From Dyadobacter fanqingshengii (GTDB taxonomy: Bacteria; Bacteroidota; Bacteroidia; Cytophagales; Spirosomataceae), in NCBI RefSeq assembly GCF_023822005.2, contig NZ_CP098806.1, positions 2,108,001-2,172,000 of the forward strand: a stretch of 64,000 nucleotides of DNA, read 5' to 3'. This document shows positions 34,049-43,086 of this stretch, piece by piece. Below the pieces are notes generated by a model. The model was not told the origin of the DNA, ran no database searches, and was given only the letters and a program-made list of their open reading frames with translations. The first letter of the stretch is position 1. The number at the start of each line of letters is the position of its first letter. The position numbers and the translations under genes were made by a program.

Positions 34049-34987
34049 ATGAAACGACACATTTTGAGTGTCTTTACTGCTTTGATGGTTTTATTAGGAG
34101 CCATTTCATGCGAGCAGAAAGCGAAAGAAGATAACCTTATAAACAAGAAAAAAATGGATTCGACCGACAGCCTGCCTATCAAGCCTCATGAAAGTGGTTA
34201 CGCCGATGTGAATGGACTCAAAATGTACTACGAAGTCTACGGAGAAGGCAAGCCGCTCATCATGGTACACGGTTCTTTTATGACCATTCCAATGAACTGG
34301 GCACAAATCATCCCAATGCTGGCGAAAGACCGGAAAGTGATTGTGGCAGAGATGCAGGCGCACGGACGGACGAAAGATATTCCCCGTGCGTTTACTTACG
34401 CGAATATGGCCGATGATGTATCGGGATTGATTACACATTTAAAGCTGGATAGTGTCGACGTATTAGGTTACAGCATGGGCGCTGGCGTCAGTTTCCAGAT
34501 GACCATCCGACACCCTGAGCAAGTGCGGCGACTGGTTATTTTATCGGGTGTCTATAAAAATGATGGATGGTGGCCGGAGGTTGAAAAAAGCTTTGAGACC
34601 ATGAATGCGGACATGTTCAAGGGGAGCCCCATTCAGCAACAATACGATAGCCTGGGAAATGATCCGGCCAAATTTCCAGAATTCATCGATAAAGTGATGA
34701 GTATCGACCGGAAAACCTATGATTGGTCGAAGGAGGTCAAAAATATAAAAGCACCCATTTTCATGGCGATAGGCGATGCAGATGGTGTACGTTACGAACA
34801 TGCGCTTGAATTGTTTCGGGCGAAAGGCGGCGGGAAAATGGGTGATATGAATGGACTGCCCAAATCGCGTCTCGCCATTTTGCCCGGCACCACCCATATT
34901 GGTATGATCACCCAACCAGACATAGTGATTCCTATGATTACAAGCTTCCTGGATTCTGACCTGAATACAGCTCCGCCAACTTTTTAG
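34049..34987 (+). CDS. Lipoprotein alpha/beta hydrolase
   Basis: A 312-residue protein with a lipobox (ALMVLLGAISC, Cys22). The fold is a classic alpha/beta hydrolase: YGEGKPLIMVHGSF (oxyanion hole), VDVLGYSMGAGVSFQ with nucleophile Ser142, FMAIGDADGVRYEH with the acid, and LPGTTHIGM with the catalytic His. It is anchored in the envelope. The substrate is unknown; the small size fits an esterase or lactonase. It stands alone, convergent with the oxidoreductase that follows. Confidence 0.9.
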   Translation: MKRHILSVFTALMVLLGAISCEQKAKEDNLINKKKMDSTDSLPIKPHESGYADVNGLKMYYEVYGEGKPLIMVHGSFMTIPMNWAQIIPMLAKDRKVIVAEMQAHGRTKDIPRAFTYANMADDVSGLITHLKLDSVDVLGYSMGAGVSFQMTIRHPEQVRRLVILSGVYKNDGWWPEVEKSFETMNADMFKGSPIQQQYDSLGNDPAKFPEFIDKVMSIDRKTYDWSKEVKNIKAPIFMAIGDADGVRYEHALELFRAKGGGKMGDMNGLPKSRLAILPGTTHIGMITQPDIVIPMITSFLDSDLNTAPPTF

Positions 34988-35024
34988 AGTTTCATCAGGC
35001 CACAACATTTCGCAATCAGAATGT

Positions 35025-36404
35025 CTAAAATGCGCCTTTGATTTGCCAGCCTTTTCGGTAAGTACGGCTGAGGTATCTATCCGCGGCGGGATTGTTGGCA
35101 AACCTTACTTTGGCTGCATTCCATTCCAGTAATTCGTTCGGAACCCTCAAGGCAACGGTACCCAGCAAAATAGCTTCTGTCATCGGACCCGATTGCGCAA
35201 AATGCGATTCCGTTTTTTCTCCTCCGAGACAAGCATCAACAAAATGGTGATAGTGATTTCTGCTTTCGAATTTTGGCATTGGTTTATCTGCAAATTTGCT
35301 TTCCGGCAAGAGAATGGGGGCTTCTCCTCCATGTGGGATAAGCAAAGCCCCTTCCGTCCCAACCAGCAATGCGGATTCAGCGGGATACTCTTCGACCGAG
35401 TACAATGCACGGATATTCTCGGGAGGATAGAACACGCCATCGAACCATTCCAGTGTCAGTTCATCTGACTCCGTGAGATCATTTCCGGGGAAAACCCAGG
35501 TAATATGATCGCCTTGCGGCCAGGTGTCCCCGCGTCGTTCCGGCGAGTCTTTCCAGGATTGCTGGACTTCGGCAATAACCGACTTCGGTGCCTTTAATCC
35601 CAGCCCTTTCCACACGGCATCAAAAATATGACAGCCAATGTCGCCGCTCCATCCTGTGCCAAAATCCTGCCATGCACGCCATTTGGCCTGGTGATAAATT
35701 CCAGGCGTGTAGTCGCGCACAGGCGCTGTTCCCAGCCAAAGATCCCAGTTCAGATTTGCGGGAGCCTGTTGTCCCTGTGCTGGCCGCGGTCCTACCAGGC
35801 GGTAAGTGTCTATGGCACCCGGACGGTTGGAACAAAGATATACGTGCTTGATTTTACCAATTGCTTTGTCTTTAATAAGCTGAACCGCAGTGCGATCGCA
35901 GGAAGTGGATGCTACCTGCGTGCCGAGCTGGGTTATTACACCTGCTTTCACAGCGAGCTCAGTTAGCAGCCTTACCTCGGCCACATCATGGCACATTGGT
36001 TTCTGGCAATACACGTGTTTTCCCACTTTAATGGCCTGGTATGCCGCCGAAAAGTGCGTATGATCGGGAACGGACACGTTTACGGATTGTATGTTATTTT
36101 TTTCCTTTATCAGCAGCTCACGCCAGTCGCTATAAACCCGTGCATTCGGGACCAGTTCAGATGCTTTTTTAAGAATATCCGCATCCACATCGCATATGGC
36201 AGTAATGTTCACATTTGGATGCTGAATGAAGTTCCCAAGATCATGTGCACCCATGCCACCAACGCCTATGCAGGCATGGTTCAGTTTTCCTGCCTGTAAT
36301 CCGGAAGTGGGTGCTGACATTCCGAAAAGAAGCGGCGGAGTTAATGCGGCGGCAGACGTCATCAGGAAGTCCCGGCGCGATACGGATTTAGACTGGTCTT
36401 TCAT
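35025..36404 (-). CDS. Tat-exported Gfo/Idh/MocA family oxidoreductase
   Basis: A 459-residue protein with a twin-arginine signal (SRRDFLMTSAAALTPPLLFG). The NAD(P)-binding fold follows: LNHACIGVGGMGAHDLGNFIQHPNVNITAICDVD. VPDHTHFSAAYQAIKVGKHVYCQKPMCHDVAEVRLL then carries the EKP-type motif, here QKP. The C-terminal Gfo/Idh domain includes DIGCHIFDAVWKGLGLKAPKSV. Enzymes of this Tat-exported type oxidise sugars in the periplasm, often forming 3-keto sugars that DUF1080 enzymes cut. The EKP lysine is conserved while Glu is replaced by Gln, as often seen in this exported group. Confidence 0.92.
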   Translation of the reverse strand: MKDQSKSVSRRDFLMTSAAALTPPLLFGMSAPTSGLQAGKLNHACIGVGGMGAHDLGNFIQHPNVNITAICDVDADILKKASELVPNARVYSDWRELLIKEKNNIQSVNVSVPDHTHFSAAYQAIKVGKHVYCQKPMCHDVAEVRLLTELAVKAGVITQLGTQVASTSCDRTAVQLIKDKAIGKIKHVYLCSNRPGAIDTYRLVGPRPAQGQQAPANLNWDLWLGTAPVRDYTPGIYHQAKWRAWQDFGTGWSGDIGCHIFDAVWKGLGLKAPKSVIAEVQQSWKDSPERRGDTWPQGDHITWVFPGNDLTESDELTLEWFDGVFYPPENIRALYSVEEYPAESALLVGTEGALLIPHGGEAPILLPESKFADKPMPKFESRNHYHHFVDACLGGEKTESHFAQSGPMTEAILLGTVALRVPNELLEWNAAKVRFANNPAADRYLSRTYRKGWQIKGAF

Positions 36405-36811
36405 CTATTTGGGTTTTAGGAATAATTTGTGTCCTTGACTTTATCTTCAAAGCACTATTACAATGAGATTTACGCTAACTAAATGTTCAATTCTTCAATG
36501 CGTGATCACAGGCTCGCGCAGTAATCGCCATACAGGTCAATGAAGATTTTGTCAGCAACCGGAAGTCAGGCATGCGCCGTCTGCACCGCGGAATCAGGAG
36601 TACTGCCGAAAAAGCGCTCGAAGTACGACACGCCCGGAGCGATGATTAACGTTGCACTTCCATATATGTAATGCGAAGTTACCTGCGTTTGGAAATGGCT
36701 GGCTGGCTCATACCAAAATTGCCTGCCACTTTCCGCTGATGTCCCTTTTTTACTATAGAGTCTTTGGCTTTATTATAAGCTTTGCAGCCGAAACAGTTCC
36801 AAATGCTTATT
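36405..36811. other. Intergenic region, no gene called
   Basis: This 407-base gap lies upstream of both the oxidoreductase (minus) and the AT-rich three-gene unit (plus). On the minus strand around 36537-36670 a coding-like reading (GVSYFERFFGSTPDSAVQTA) occurs without a start codon and with stops, possibly a fragment. The region becomes AT-rich from about 36740, matching the next genes. Confidence 0.3.
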
Positions 36812-37270
36812 ATGGAAAAGTCAATCAACATACATCAAGTGGCCAGAACTTGCCTTATTTTGGCATCTGTCATTCTGTTATTTTTTGGAATATTACATTT
36901 ACACGGCACCTTTTTTTCAACGGATCTTTATCCAAAAGATTTAGATTTAATTGAGAAGCTTAAAATATCTACTATTCAGATGGATGAATCTGGGATTATC
37001 TGGAAATTGTGGATAGGGTTTAATGCAATGTTTAGTGTTGGTCTTATTTTTATCGGTTCCGTAAATTTATACCTTTCTACTAAACACTTCGAGTTCATAA
37101 GAGCCAAGAGCGCTATTTTGACGTTGACTATTTGCTCAAATATATTTTTTGTATGGACAGGTAACCGTTATATGATATCTGACTTTTCCATTAGCATGGC
37201 CATACCTCTTATATTTTTTGCAATCGGATATGCGATCATTCGATTAAAACGTCTTAACTACTTAAAATAG
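36812..37270 (+). CDS. Four-helix membrane protein, unknown function
   Basis: A 152-residue protein with four predicted membrane helices: TCLILASVILLFFGILHLHG, FNAMFSVGLIFIGSVNLYL, ILTLTICSNIFFVW and ISMAIPLIFFAIGYAII. HLHGTFF after the first helix and the loop before the second (SGIIWKLWIGFNAM) resemble a widespread small membrane family, but I cannot name it. The base composition is clearly more AT-rich than its neighbours, which suggests transfer. The ATG at 36812 fits the hydrophilic start; the frame is open to 36782. It is 10 bp ahead of an AraC gene, and the protein at 38147 has the same layout. Confidence 0.7.
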   Translation: MEKSINIHQVARTCLILASVILLFFGILHLHGTFFSTDLYPKDLDLIEKLKISTIQMDESGIIWKLWIGFNAMFSVGLIFIGSVNLYLSTKHFEFIRAKSAILTLTICSNIFFVWTGNRYMISDFSISMAIPLIFFAIGYAIIRLKRLNYLK

Positions 37271-37280
37271 AAAGCGGCTA

Positions 37281-38138
37281 ATGAAAAATCAAACCGATAT
37301 AAGAGAACTTTTCACTCCAATGCAGCCACAAGCTGCCCCCTTAAGCGAAAAGATATTCATCACAGAAGTTCTTCCGGATGTACGTCTCCAACCTTATATA
37401 TGGTGTTATTGGGAGATCAAATCTCGTAAACCCTTAGAGGAAGACTTTTTCTGTAAAATCGCCTCCGACGGCTGCATCGATATTTTTGTTAATGTTAATA
37501 ATCCCCACGAGAGTTATGCAATGGGTTTCTACAATAGAAGCTCAACATACGTGCTTGGAAGTTGCTTTCATTATGCGGGTGTAAGATTTCTTCCAGGTAT
37601 GTTTTCATATCTATTTAATACCAAGGCCTCAGAGCTAAGCAATGCCGTTGAGTTCATGGACGCAGTTCATAAAAATACATCAAAGTTCCTAATTGAGAAC
37701 ATTCGCCCAGGTGACAGCATTCATGATATCAGGTCTGTTTTCGATAAATATTTCATGCAGAATCTTCATCATGTTGGGAATGAGTTTGACCCAAGAGTTT
37801 ATGAAGCGATTTTAATCATACTGAAAAACACAAAATCATTGAATATTGAAAACGACGTAAGTAAAATTGTCGGCGTAAGCCCCCGGCACCTGCGCAGGTT
37901 GTTTGATTTCTATATTGGCCACAATATCAAATCATTCGCTCGGGTCGTTCGCTTTCAAAATTATCTGAAGGCGCACTCAGAGTCGATAAATGTGGCACCA
38001 GGCTCGCTATATTATGATTTTGGCTATTATGATCAAGGACATTTTATCAAAGAGTTCAAAACTTTCTCTGGCGACACTCCCTCGAAAATGGCCGATTTAT
38101 ACAATACATTGCGTTGCAGCCGTGCTAGTTTTATATAA
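37281..38138 (+). CDS. AraC family transcriptional regulator (DUF6597-type N-terminus)
   Basis: A 285-residue regulator. The N-terminal part (EVLPDVRLQPYIWCYWEIKSRKPLEEDFFCKIASDGCIDIFVN, then FLPGMFSYLFNTKASELSNAVEFMD) is the DUF6597 sensor type. The C-terminus has ENDVSKIVGVSPRHLRRLFDFYIGHNIKSFARVVRFQNYL and DFGYYDQGHFIKEFKTFSGDTPSKM, the two HTH helices of the AraC fold. It lies between two membrane-protein genes with gaps of 10 and 8 bp, so the three form one operon. Its AT-rich coding matches theirs. Confidence 0.9.
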   Translation: MKNQTDIRELFTPMQPQAAPLSEKIFITEVLPDVRLQPYIWCYWEIKSRKPLEEDFFCKIASDGCIDIFVNVNNPHESYAMGFYNRSSTYVLGSCFHYAGVRFLPGMFSYLFNTKASELSNAVEFMDAVHKNTSKFLIENIRPGDSIHDIRSVFDKYFMQNLHHVGNEFDPRVYEAILIILKNTKSLNIENDVSKIVGVSPRHLRRLFDFYIGHNIKSFARVVRFQNYLKAHSESINVAPGSLYYDFGYYDQGHFIKEFKTFSGDTPSKMADLYNTLRCSRASFI

Positions 38139-38146
38139 AAAGCAAT

Positions 38147-38533
38147 ATGCAAAACGAAAAACACATTCTTAATTCAGCCATTAATAAACCCAAAACATTT
38201 TACACGATAGGGATTGGATTAACTTTATTATTTGGCCTCGGTCACATTGCTTACGCCTTTGTGGAATATGAAATGTTAGATGAGCAGGCGCTCTGGTTTT
38301 TTTCTGGCGCACTTGCCGTACTTTTTAATGCCGGGCTTAACCTTCTCTATTTTTACGAATGTTCCCGGCTAAATTTCATGGTCGCAATGAGTGCAAATTT
38401 CGCCTTACTCGTTTTCAGTCTTTTGTTGGTATTTGTAATACAAGAAACCCAAACTTTTGGCTTCGCGGTCGTAGTTATTTACACCACCGTGTTATGCTAT
38501 ATCCATAACAGATATGCCGTTTTAATTAAGTAG
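38147..38533 (+). CDS. Four-helix membrane protein, second of a pair
   Basis: A 128-residue protein with four helices: FYTIGIGLTLLFGLGHIAYAF, ALWFFSGALAVLFNAGLNLLYFY, FMVAMSANFALLVFSLLLVFVI and GFAVVVIYTTVLCYIHNRY. The order 'helix, FGxxH, loop, W, N-A-x-x-N/G-L-xx-L' parallels the protein at 36812, so they look like distant paralogues. Function is unknown. It closes the AT-rich three-gene operon with the AraC regulator. Confidence 0.65.
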   Translation: MQNEKHILNSAINKPKTFYTIGIGLTLLFGLGHIAYAFVEYEMLDEQALWFFSGALAVLFNAGLNLLYFYECSRLNFMVAMSANFALLVFSLLLVFVIQETQTFGFAVVVIYTTVLCYIHNRYAVLIK

Positions 38534-38637
38534 ATTAATGAAGGCAACTCGAACTGAGCTGGTCTTTTGGCAATCAAAAACTAAAAGGGTCACGCCAGCG
38601 CAAGACGAGTTCATTAAATTGGATGAATACTGAGCAT

Positions 38638-39144
38638 TTACGCCTTACTTGCCCACACTTCTCTTGAAAGGCGGTAGACCGCGCAATGATCATCTGAAAA
38701 CTGGCGATTTTCAACAAATTCGAAACCAATCCGCTCATAGAACTTCCTGGCGCGGGAATTGGATTCTAATGGATCGATGATAACTGCCTCAACATTGCTA
38801 TCAGCGAAACATCTTTTTAGCGCCTGGTTCATCATGACCGTACCATAACCCTTTCCAAGGTCTTTTTCTTCCCCTATCCAGATATCGATAGCCATCAAGT
38901 TGTCGGCTACGTCGCCCCAATAATGTGTTTCTTCTTGCGCCGGATCGATGATTTGCAAAAAACCGATTGGCCTTCCATCCAGTTCGGCGATGAGTTGTTG
39001 CCGCCACTCGGGCCTTTTAGCAAGCTCGGTTTCCCATTCCCAATCGTCGTTGGGGTCTGCTATGATGTTATGCGGCTGCTCGTCCCAATGATTCAAAAGC
39101 GCAAGATCTGCCGGCGTGGCGTCCCGTAAATGTATCTGATGCAT
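38638..39144 (-). CDS. GNAT family N-acetyltransferase
   Basis: A 168-residue acetyltransferase. It begins HQIHLRDATPADLALLNHW and carries the acetyl-CoA-binding loop at WIGEEKDLGKGYGTVMMNQALKRCF (the Q/R-x-x-G-x-G/A pattern, here DLGKGYG). NSRARKFYERIGFEFVENRQF follows at the C-terminus. The layout resembles aminoglycoside 6'-acetyltransferases (AAC(6')-type: DPNDDWEWE, LDGRPIGFLQIIDPAQEETHYWGD, AIDIWIGE), but the substrate is not certain. I use the ATG at 39144; the frame is open to 39273, and that extension shows no family sequence. Confidence 0.87.
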   Translation of the reverse strand: MHQIHLRDATPADLALLNHWDEQPHNIIADPNDDWEWETELAKRPEWRQQLIAELDGRPIGFLQIIDPAQEETHYWGDVADNLMAIDIWIGEEKDLGKGYGTVMMNQALKRCFADSNVEAVIIDPLESNSRARKFYERIGFEFVENRQFSDDHCAVYRLSREVWASKA

Positions 39145-39382
39145 TGGTAATTTAGTTTTTATGAATTCCACTGACCGTTCTGCCCTTTCAATGTTTGGTT
39201 TGCTCCATTTGGTTCTCTTAGGATTATGGGGTGAGAAAGTCAGATAATAACTTCCAAAACCTTGAACGAGCAATTTGCTGATAGGTCATCATGGGTAGTG
39301 AACGAATATGGCTAATAAAAGGTAGTTGAAAAGAGGTAAAATAGTTCCGGTCTAATCAAGCCTTTTTAATTTTTACAATGTT

Positions 39383-39739
39383 ATGAAGTATCAAAGAAAA
39401 ATCAGCCAAGACCTTGAATGCGGGATCACTTTGGCCATGCGGGTATTTTGCAATAAATGGAAACCATGCATTATCGACGCGATATACAAAGGTTTTCAGC
39501 GGCCCAGCGAAATCCATCGCTTCATACCCGAGGCCAAACCACGGGTGCTTGATATACAGCTCAGTGAATTATTGAAACTGGGTGTGCTTGAAAGGGAGTC
39601 GGGCATCGGGTTCCCACTTTATAGCGTTTATAATCTCACCGAATTGGGCAAAAGCATCGTTCCGATTGTCACCCAGCTGGACGAATGGGGAAACAGCCAC
39701 AAGCACAAGCTAAAAGATGTGCTGGCAGAGGCGGTTTAA
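39383..39739 (+). CDS. HxlR family transcriptional regulator
   Basis: A 118-residue winged-helix regulator. ECGITLAMRVFCNKWKPCIIDAIYKGFQRPSEIHRFIPEAKPRVLDIQLSELLKLGVLERES is the HxlR DNA-binding domain, and YNLTELGKSIVPIVTQLDEWG ends it. It has cysteines at 13, 23 and 29. The N-terminal one is placed like the redox cysteine of HypR/YodB regulators that sense quinones and electrophiles. It is divergent to the GNAT gene and convergent with DUF2306. Confidence 0.92.
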   Translation: MKYQRKISQDLECGITLAMRVFCNKWKPCIIDAIYKGFQRPSEIHRFIPEAKPRVLDIQLSELLKLGVLERESGIGFPLYSVYNLTELGKSIVPIVTQLDEWGNSHKHKLKDVLAEAV

Positions 39740-39751
39740 CTCCTTCAAACA

Positions 39752-40396
39752 TTATTTTCTGGCCCGGCCGCTCAGAATGACCTGATATATGTAGAGAGGA
39801 ACCGACCAACCCATCCAGAAAAGCGAGGGTGATATTTCGGCAAAGCTCCCCAGACATTGGATATACGGCAACTTGACCGCTAATCCGGAAATTATGAATG
39901 CCAAAGTGACCAGATAACTTCTGACCATCCATTCCTGGTGGAGCTGAAATTTCCGTTTCAGGGCAGCATAGTAAGCGATGGCCGTGGAGCTGATCCAGAC
40001 ACCAACCCAGATCTGCAGCGAAAACGCATACGCCCAATTGACTTCGTACGCCGTGCTAAATGCCAGGATCACAGCGCATATACTGCTTAAAAGGATCGCC
40101 ATGAGATACAGAAGTCCGATGACCCGGTGCAGTTTCCAGCTGAAAGATCTGAGTTTGGGCCAAAACTGGACTAACCCCATCACCAGTGCGCCGCCGCCGG
40201 CTGTAATGTGGGCGATCAAAACCCACCGCAATTCAAAATATTTTCCTAAGGCTGCTGGCGTGAGGGCTAGAAAATGGTCTGCGCCGTGCATGAAAAGCCA
40301 GGTCAAAAATACGATTACAGCCCATAAAAACACCGGGACGATGTCGGACCGGTCGAGTGATAAAATTGGCTTGTTTCTGATTTGATTATCCATCAT
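39752..40396 (-). CDS. DUF2306 membrane protein
   Basis: A 214-residue integral membrane protein with about six helices. LIAHITAGGGALVMGLVQFWPKLRSFSWKLHRVIGLLYLMAILLSSICAVILAF is the DUF2306 core, with histidines in HITAGG and LHRxxG that suggest metal or haem contact. AYYAALKRKFQLHQEWMVRSYLVTLAFIISGL follows. Function is unknown. The second codon is also ATG, so the start may be 40393. Confidence 0.87.
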   Translation of the reverse strand: MMDNQIRNKPILSLDRSDIVPVFLWAVIVFLTWLFMHGADHFLALTPAALGKYFELRWVLIAHITAGGGALVMGLVQFWPKLRSFSWKLHRVIGLLYLMAILLSSICAVILAFSTAYEVNWAYAFSLQIWVGVWISSTAIAYYAALKRKFQLHQEWMVRSYLVTLAFIISGLAVKLPYIQCLGSFAEISPSLFWMGWSVPLYIYQVILSGRARK

Positions 40397-40521
40397 TTTT
40401 GCTAAATTTTAAAGCAAAAATCGATAGAGACCACATTCCAACAAATAACCGAAAAAAGATTCGGTACCAACCCTGTTTCAAATACTTGTCAAATGGCCGG
40501 CTGAAAGTCTTTCAATGATAA

Positions 40522-41292
40522 TCACTTCATCAGGCTGATGTTGGTCATTCCGCCATCCGAGAGGATTTCAGTGCCAACAATGAAACTCGAATCGTCCGAC
40601 GCCAAAAACACTGCTGCATTTCCGATGTCGGACGGAAGACCTTGCCTGCCGACTGGTGTGATATCTATCCAATTTTGCTTCACTTGTTCCAACTGTTCTT
40701 GGGGTACAAGCTTTTCAAAAACAGGTGTATCAATAGAACCCGGGGAAAGTGCATTGACCCGAATTTTTCTCGACAACAAATCCAGCGACAAGCCTTTTGC
40801 CAGAGATATAATTGCTGCTTTTGCAGCACTGTAAATCGCCATTCCAGGAGCGGCGCGATGCGCAGCGCTCGATCCGATCAGTATGATGGACGCACCGTCA
40901 TTCATATAGGGCAGTGCCTTTTGCACTGTAAAATAAGCGCTTTTGAGGTTTAGATCCATGTAAAGGTCATATCCTTGCTCTGTAACATCGCCTATCGAAC
41001 CCAAAGGCACCCCATCCACAACACCGCCTGCATTAACAACTAATACATCAATTTTTCCAAATGCATCGGAAGTTTGTTTGAAGGTATTTTCCAGATCCTC
41101 GACGTTGGTAACATTACCTTTAATCCCGATAAAACCAGTACCCAATGCTTCGACCGACCTATCTAATGTTGTCTGGTTCCTTCCTGTAATTGCACCTACT
41201 GCGCCTTCATTCCTGAAAGCTTCCGCAATGCCAAATCCAATACCGCTGTTCCCACCGGTAATTACTGCTACTTTATTTTCTAATCTTTTCAT
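40522..41292 (-). CDS. SDR family oxidoreductase
   Basis: A 256-residue classical short-chain dehydrogenase. NAD(P)-binding is shown by VITGGNSGIGFGIAEAF and NAGG. The catalytic set is Ser in ILIGSSAAHRA and Tyr/Lys in YSAAKAAIISL. The tail is SDIGNAAVFLASDDSSFIVGTEILSDGGMTN. The substrate is unknown. It follows another SDR gene (41331) by 38 bp on the same strand, so the two likely share a transcript driven from the operator region near 42114. Confidence 0.93.
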   Translation of the reverse strand: MKRLENKVAVITGGNSGIGFGIAEAFRNEGAVGAITGRNQTTLDRSVEALGTGFIGIKGNVTNVEDLENTFKQTSDAFGKIDVLVVNAGGVVDGVPLGSIGDVTEQGYDLYMDLNLKSAYFTVQKALPYMNDGASIILIGSSAAHRAAPGMAIYSAAKAAIISLAKGLSLDLLSRKIRVNALSPGSIDTPVFEKLVPQEQLEQVKQNWIDITPVGRQGLPSDIGNAAVFLASDDSSFIVGTEILSDGGMTNISLMK

Positions 41293-41330
41293 TTTCTTTC
41301 CTAATAAATCATTTTATGAATACTTGGAAC

Positions 41331-42098
41331 TTACAGTCCGTAAATGCCGCCGGACACTGAGATCTTTTCTCCTGTAATCCATGCAGAATCGTCGGAAGCC
41401 AGAAATACTGCCACTTTCGCGATATCATCGGGCTGTCCGGTACGACCAAGTGGTGTGTTGGCAACGAATTTTGTTTCAGCTTCGCTACCGATAAAGCCTG
41501 CGCTGCGCGAACCCTCGGTTTCCACGACGCCGGGCAAAATGGAGTTGATACGAATATTTTTTCCGCTGAATTCCTTTGACAAAGAAATGGTTATGGCATC
41601 CAGTGCAGCTTTGGTCGCGGAATAGACCGACCCTGTGGGAAGTGGCGTCTTGCCTGCCTCCGAACTGATATTGATGATGTTGCCACCTTTGTCGCCAAAC
41701 AATTTCAACGAAGACTGAATGGCCAGTATCGATCCCAGTACATTGATGTTAAATTGGTCATGAAAAGTCTTGGCAGATACTTCCTCAATCGGCTCGTACT
41801 GGTAAATCCCTGCATTGTTCACCAGGATATCCAAAGTTCCAAAAGCTCTTCTGGTCTCTTCAAATAACCTGGTTACTTCTGCTTCACTCGACACGTCTCC
41901 CTGAACTGCGATGGCCGTGCCGCCGGTGTCGGTGATTTCCTTTACCACCCTGTCCGCACCTTCCTTACTCGATGCATAGTTCACAACAACTTTTGCACCT
42001 TCTGCTGCAAACTGCTTGGCTATCGCGGCTCCTATGCCTTTTGATGCACCAGTTATTAGCGCTACTTTATTCTCTAATTTTTTCACTTTTAGCTTCAT
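41331..42098 (-). CDS. SDR family oxidoreductase, FabG-like
   Basis: A 255-residue SDR. VALITGASKGIGAAIAKQFAAEGAKVVVNYAS is the coenzyme-binding start. NNAGIY, IINISSEAG and the YSATKAALDAITISLSKEF catalytic set follow, and it ends GEKISVSGGIYGL. Its arrangement beside a divergent HxlR gene (42192) is typical of quinone- or aldehyde-responsive reductase modules. The first six codons (KLKVKK) may not belong to the mature start; the next ATG is further in and would lose the fold, so the listed start stands. Confidence 0.93.
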   Translation of the reverse strand: MKLKVKKLENKVALITGASKGIGAAIAKQFAAEGAKVVVNYASSKEGADRVVKEITDTGGTAIAVQGDVSSEAEVTRLFEETRRAFGTLDILVNNAGIYQYEPIEEVSAKTFHDQFNINVLGSILAIQSSLKLFGDKGGNIINISSEAGKTPLPTGSVYSATKAALDAITISLSKEFSGKNIRINSILPGVVETEGSRSAGFIGSEAETKFVANTPLGRTGQPDDIAKVAVFLASDDSAWITGEKISVSGGIYGL

Positions 42099-42113
42099 TT
42101 AAGTTTCTGAATG

Positions 42114-42170
42114 CAAAGTTAGGTTCACTTGGTTTACAATCGTAACTTTGTAACGAAAAGTAACAGTAAC
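42114..42170. promoter_or_regulatory. HxlR-type operator between SDR and HxlR genes
   Basis: CAAAGTTA (42114-42121) and TAACTTTG (42143-42150) are perfect inverted half-sites 29 bp apart. They are followed by further GTAAC copies at 42151, 42161 and 42167 (allowing one base of offset). The gap of 93 bp separates the divergent SDR and HxlR genes, so this is the likely shared control site. Confidence 0.6.
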
Positions 42171-42191
42171 AACGAGGTAACCAACTAACTT

Positions 42192-42545
42192 ATGCAGTGC
42201 GAGCCCCTACAAATTGATAAGCATAAAAAAGAGATGATGGCCGTCCAGGATTCCATGGACGTGCTGAATGGGAAATGGAAGATCTCGATCATATCGTCTA
42301 TCTGCTATTATAACAAGAGGCGATTTTCGGACATTCTCAACGACGTAGCCGGTATCTCCAACAAAATGCTGAGTAAAGAATTGAAAGAACTGGAAATGAA
42401 TCAGCTGGTAAAAAGGACCGTGTTGGATACTCAGCCGATAACGGTTCAGTACGAGCTTACCGAACACGGTCTGACGCTAAAAACCATCATTAATCACCTG
42501 ACTGACTGGGGAAAAGAGCACAGGAAGAAGATTATTGGAGAATAA
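42192..42545 (+). CDS. HxlR family transcriptional regulator
   Basis: A 117-residue winged-helix protein. QDSMDVLNGKWKISIISSICYYNKRRFSDILNDVAGISNKMLSKELKELEMNQLVKRTV is the HxlR DNA-binding domain, and YELTEHGLTLKTIINHLTDWGKEH ends it. Cys3 lies in front of the DNA-binding part, as in thiol-sensing HxlR proteins. It is divergent to the SDR pair at 40522-42098. Confidence 0.93.
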   Translation: MQCEPLQIDKHKKEMMAVQDSMDVLNGKWKISIISSICYYNKRRFSDILNDVAGISNKMLSKELKELEMNQLVKRTVLDTQPITVQYELTEHGLTLKTIINHLTDWGKEHRKKIIGE

Positions 42546-42567
42546 ATCCAATTATATTTGCACTTTA

Positions 42568-42984
42568 TTACGCTATACCTGATGATACATTGACAATTGC
42601 AGCCGACTTCTTCGTGAGCAGGTGCGGGAGAAATTGGTGTACCATTTGAACGGTCCCGGAAAGATTGGTTGCTATTTCGCTGTTAATATTTTCCAGGTTC
42701 AATGTAGCGTCCCGCAGGTCAATCAACCGCATAATGCCTGCGTTGTTGATAATGATGTTCAGCTCAGGGAATTGCTCGGTAACATCCTCGTAGAGCTGTT
42801 CTATTTCGCTCGGGTTACTGACATCGTTTTGGAATGTACGAATTTTTGGAAATTGGGTTTTCGCTTCTCTGAGGGCGTTGGCGTTGCGGCCCGTAACAAT
42901 GATATTTGCTACGTTTGTGACAACAGCCCCAATTGCATATTGACAACAGTTTTCATGAACCGCTATAAACGATGTTTGTAACAA
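42568..42984 (-). pseudogene. SDR oxidoreductase fragment
   Basis: The text IIVTGRNANALREAKTQFPKIRTFQNDVSNPSEIEQLYEDVTEQFPELNIIINNAGIMRLIDL through AAIVNVSSGIA is the middle of a DltE-type SDR. The N-terminal glycine-rich loop is degraded (QYAIGAVVTNVAN in place of TGxxxGIG). The protein stops right after the catalytic Ser strand, so the YxxxK tyrosine and lysine are missing. Roughly 138 of about 240 residues remain. It converges with the HxlR gene at 42192. Confidence 0.75.
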
Positions 42985-43086
42985 AGCAATAGCACTTCAT
43001 AAGTTGTTCGTCAGATTACTCAATGAACCTCCTATGAAGCGCTATTATGCTGGTAGTGACGGTGCATTTCTGTACCAATTGACCTA

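Noticed and set aside
38638..39273. N-terminal extension of the GNAT protein from 39273
   Set aside because: The 43 extra residues match nothing in GNAT proteins, and the ATG at 39144 begins the conserved fold.
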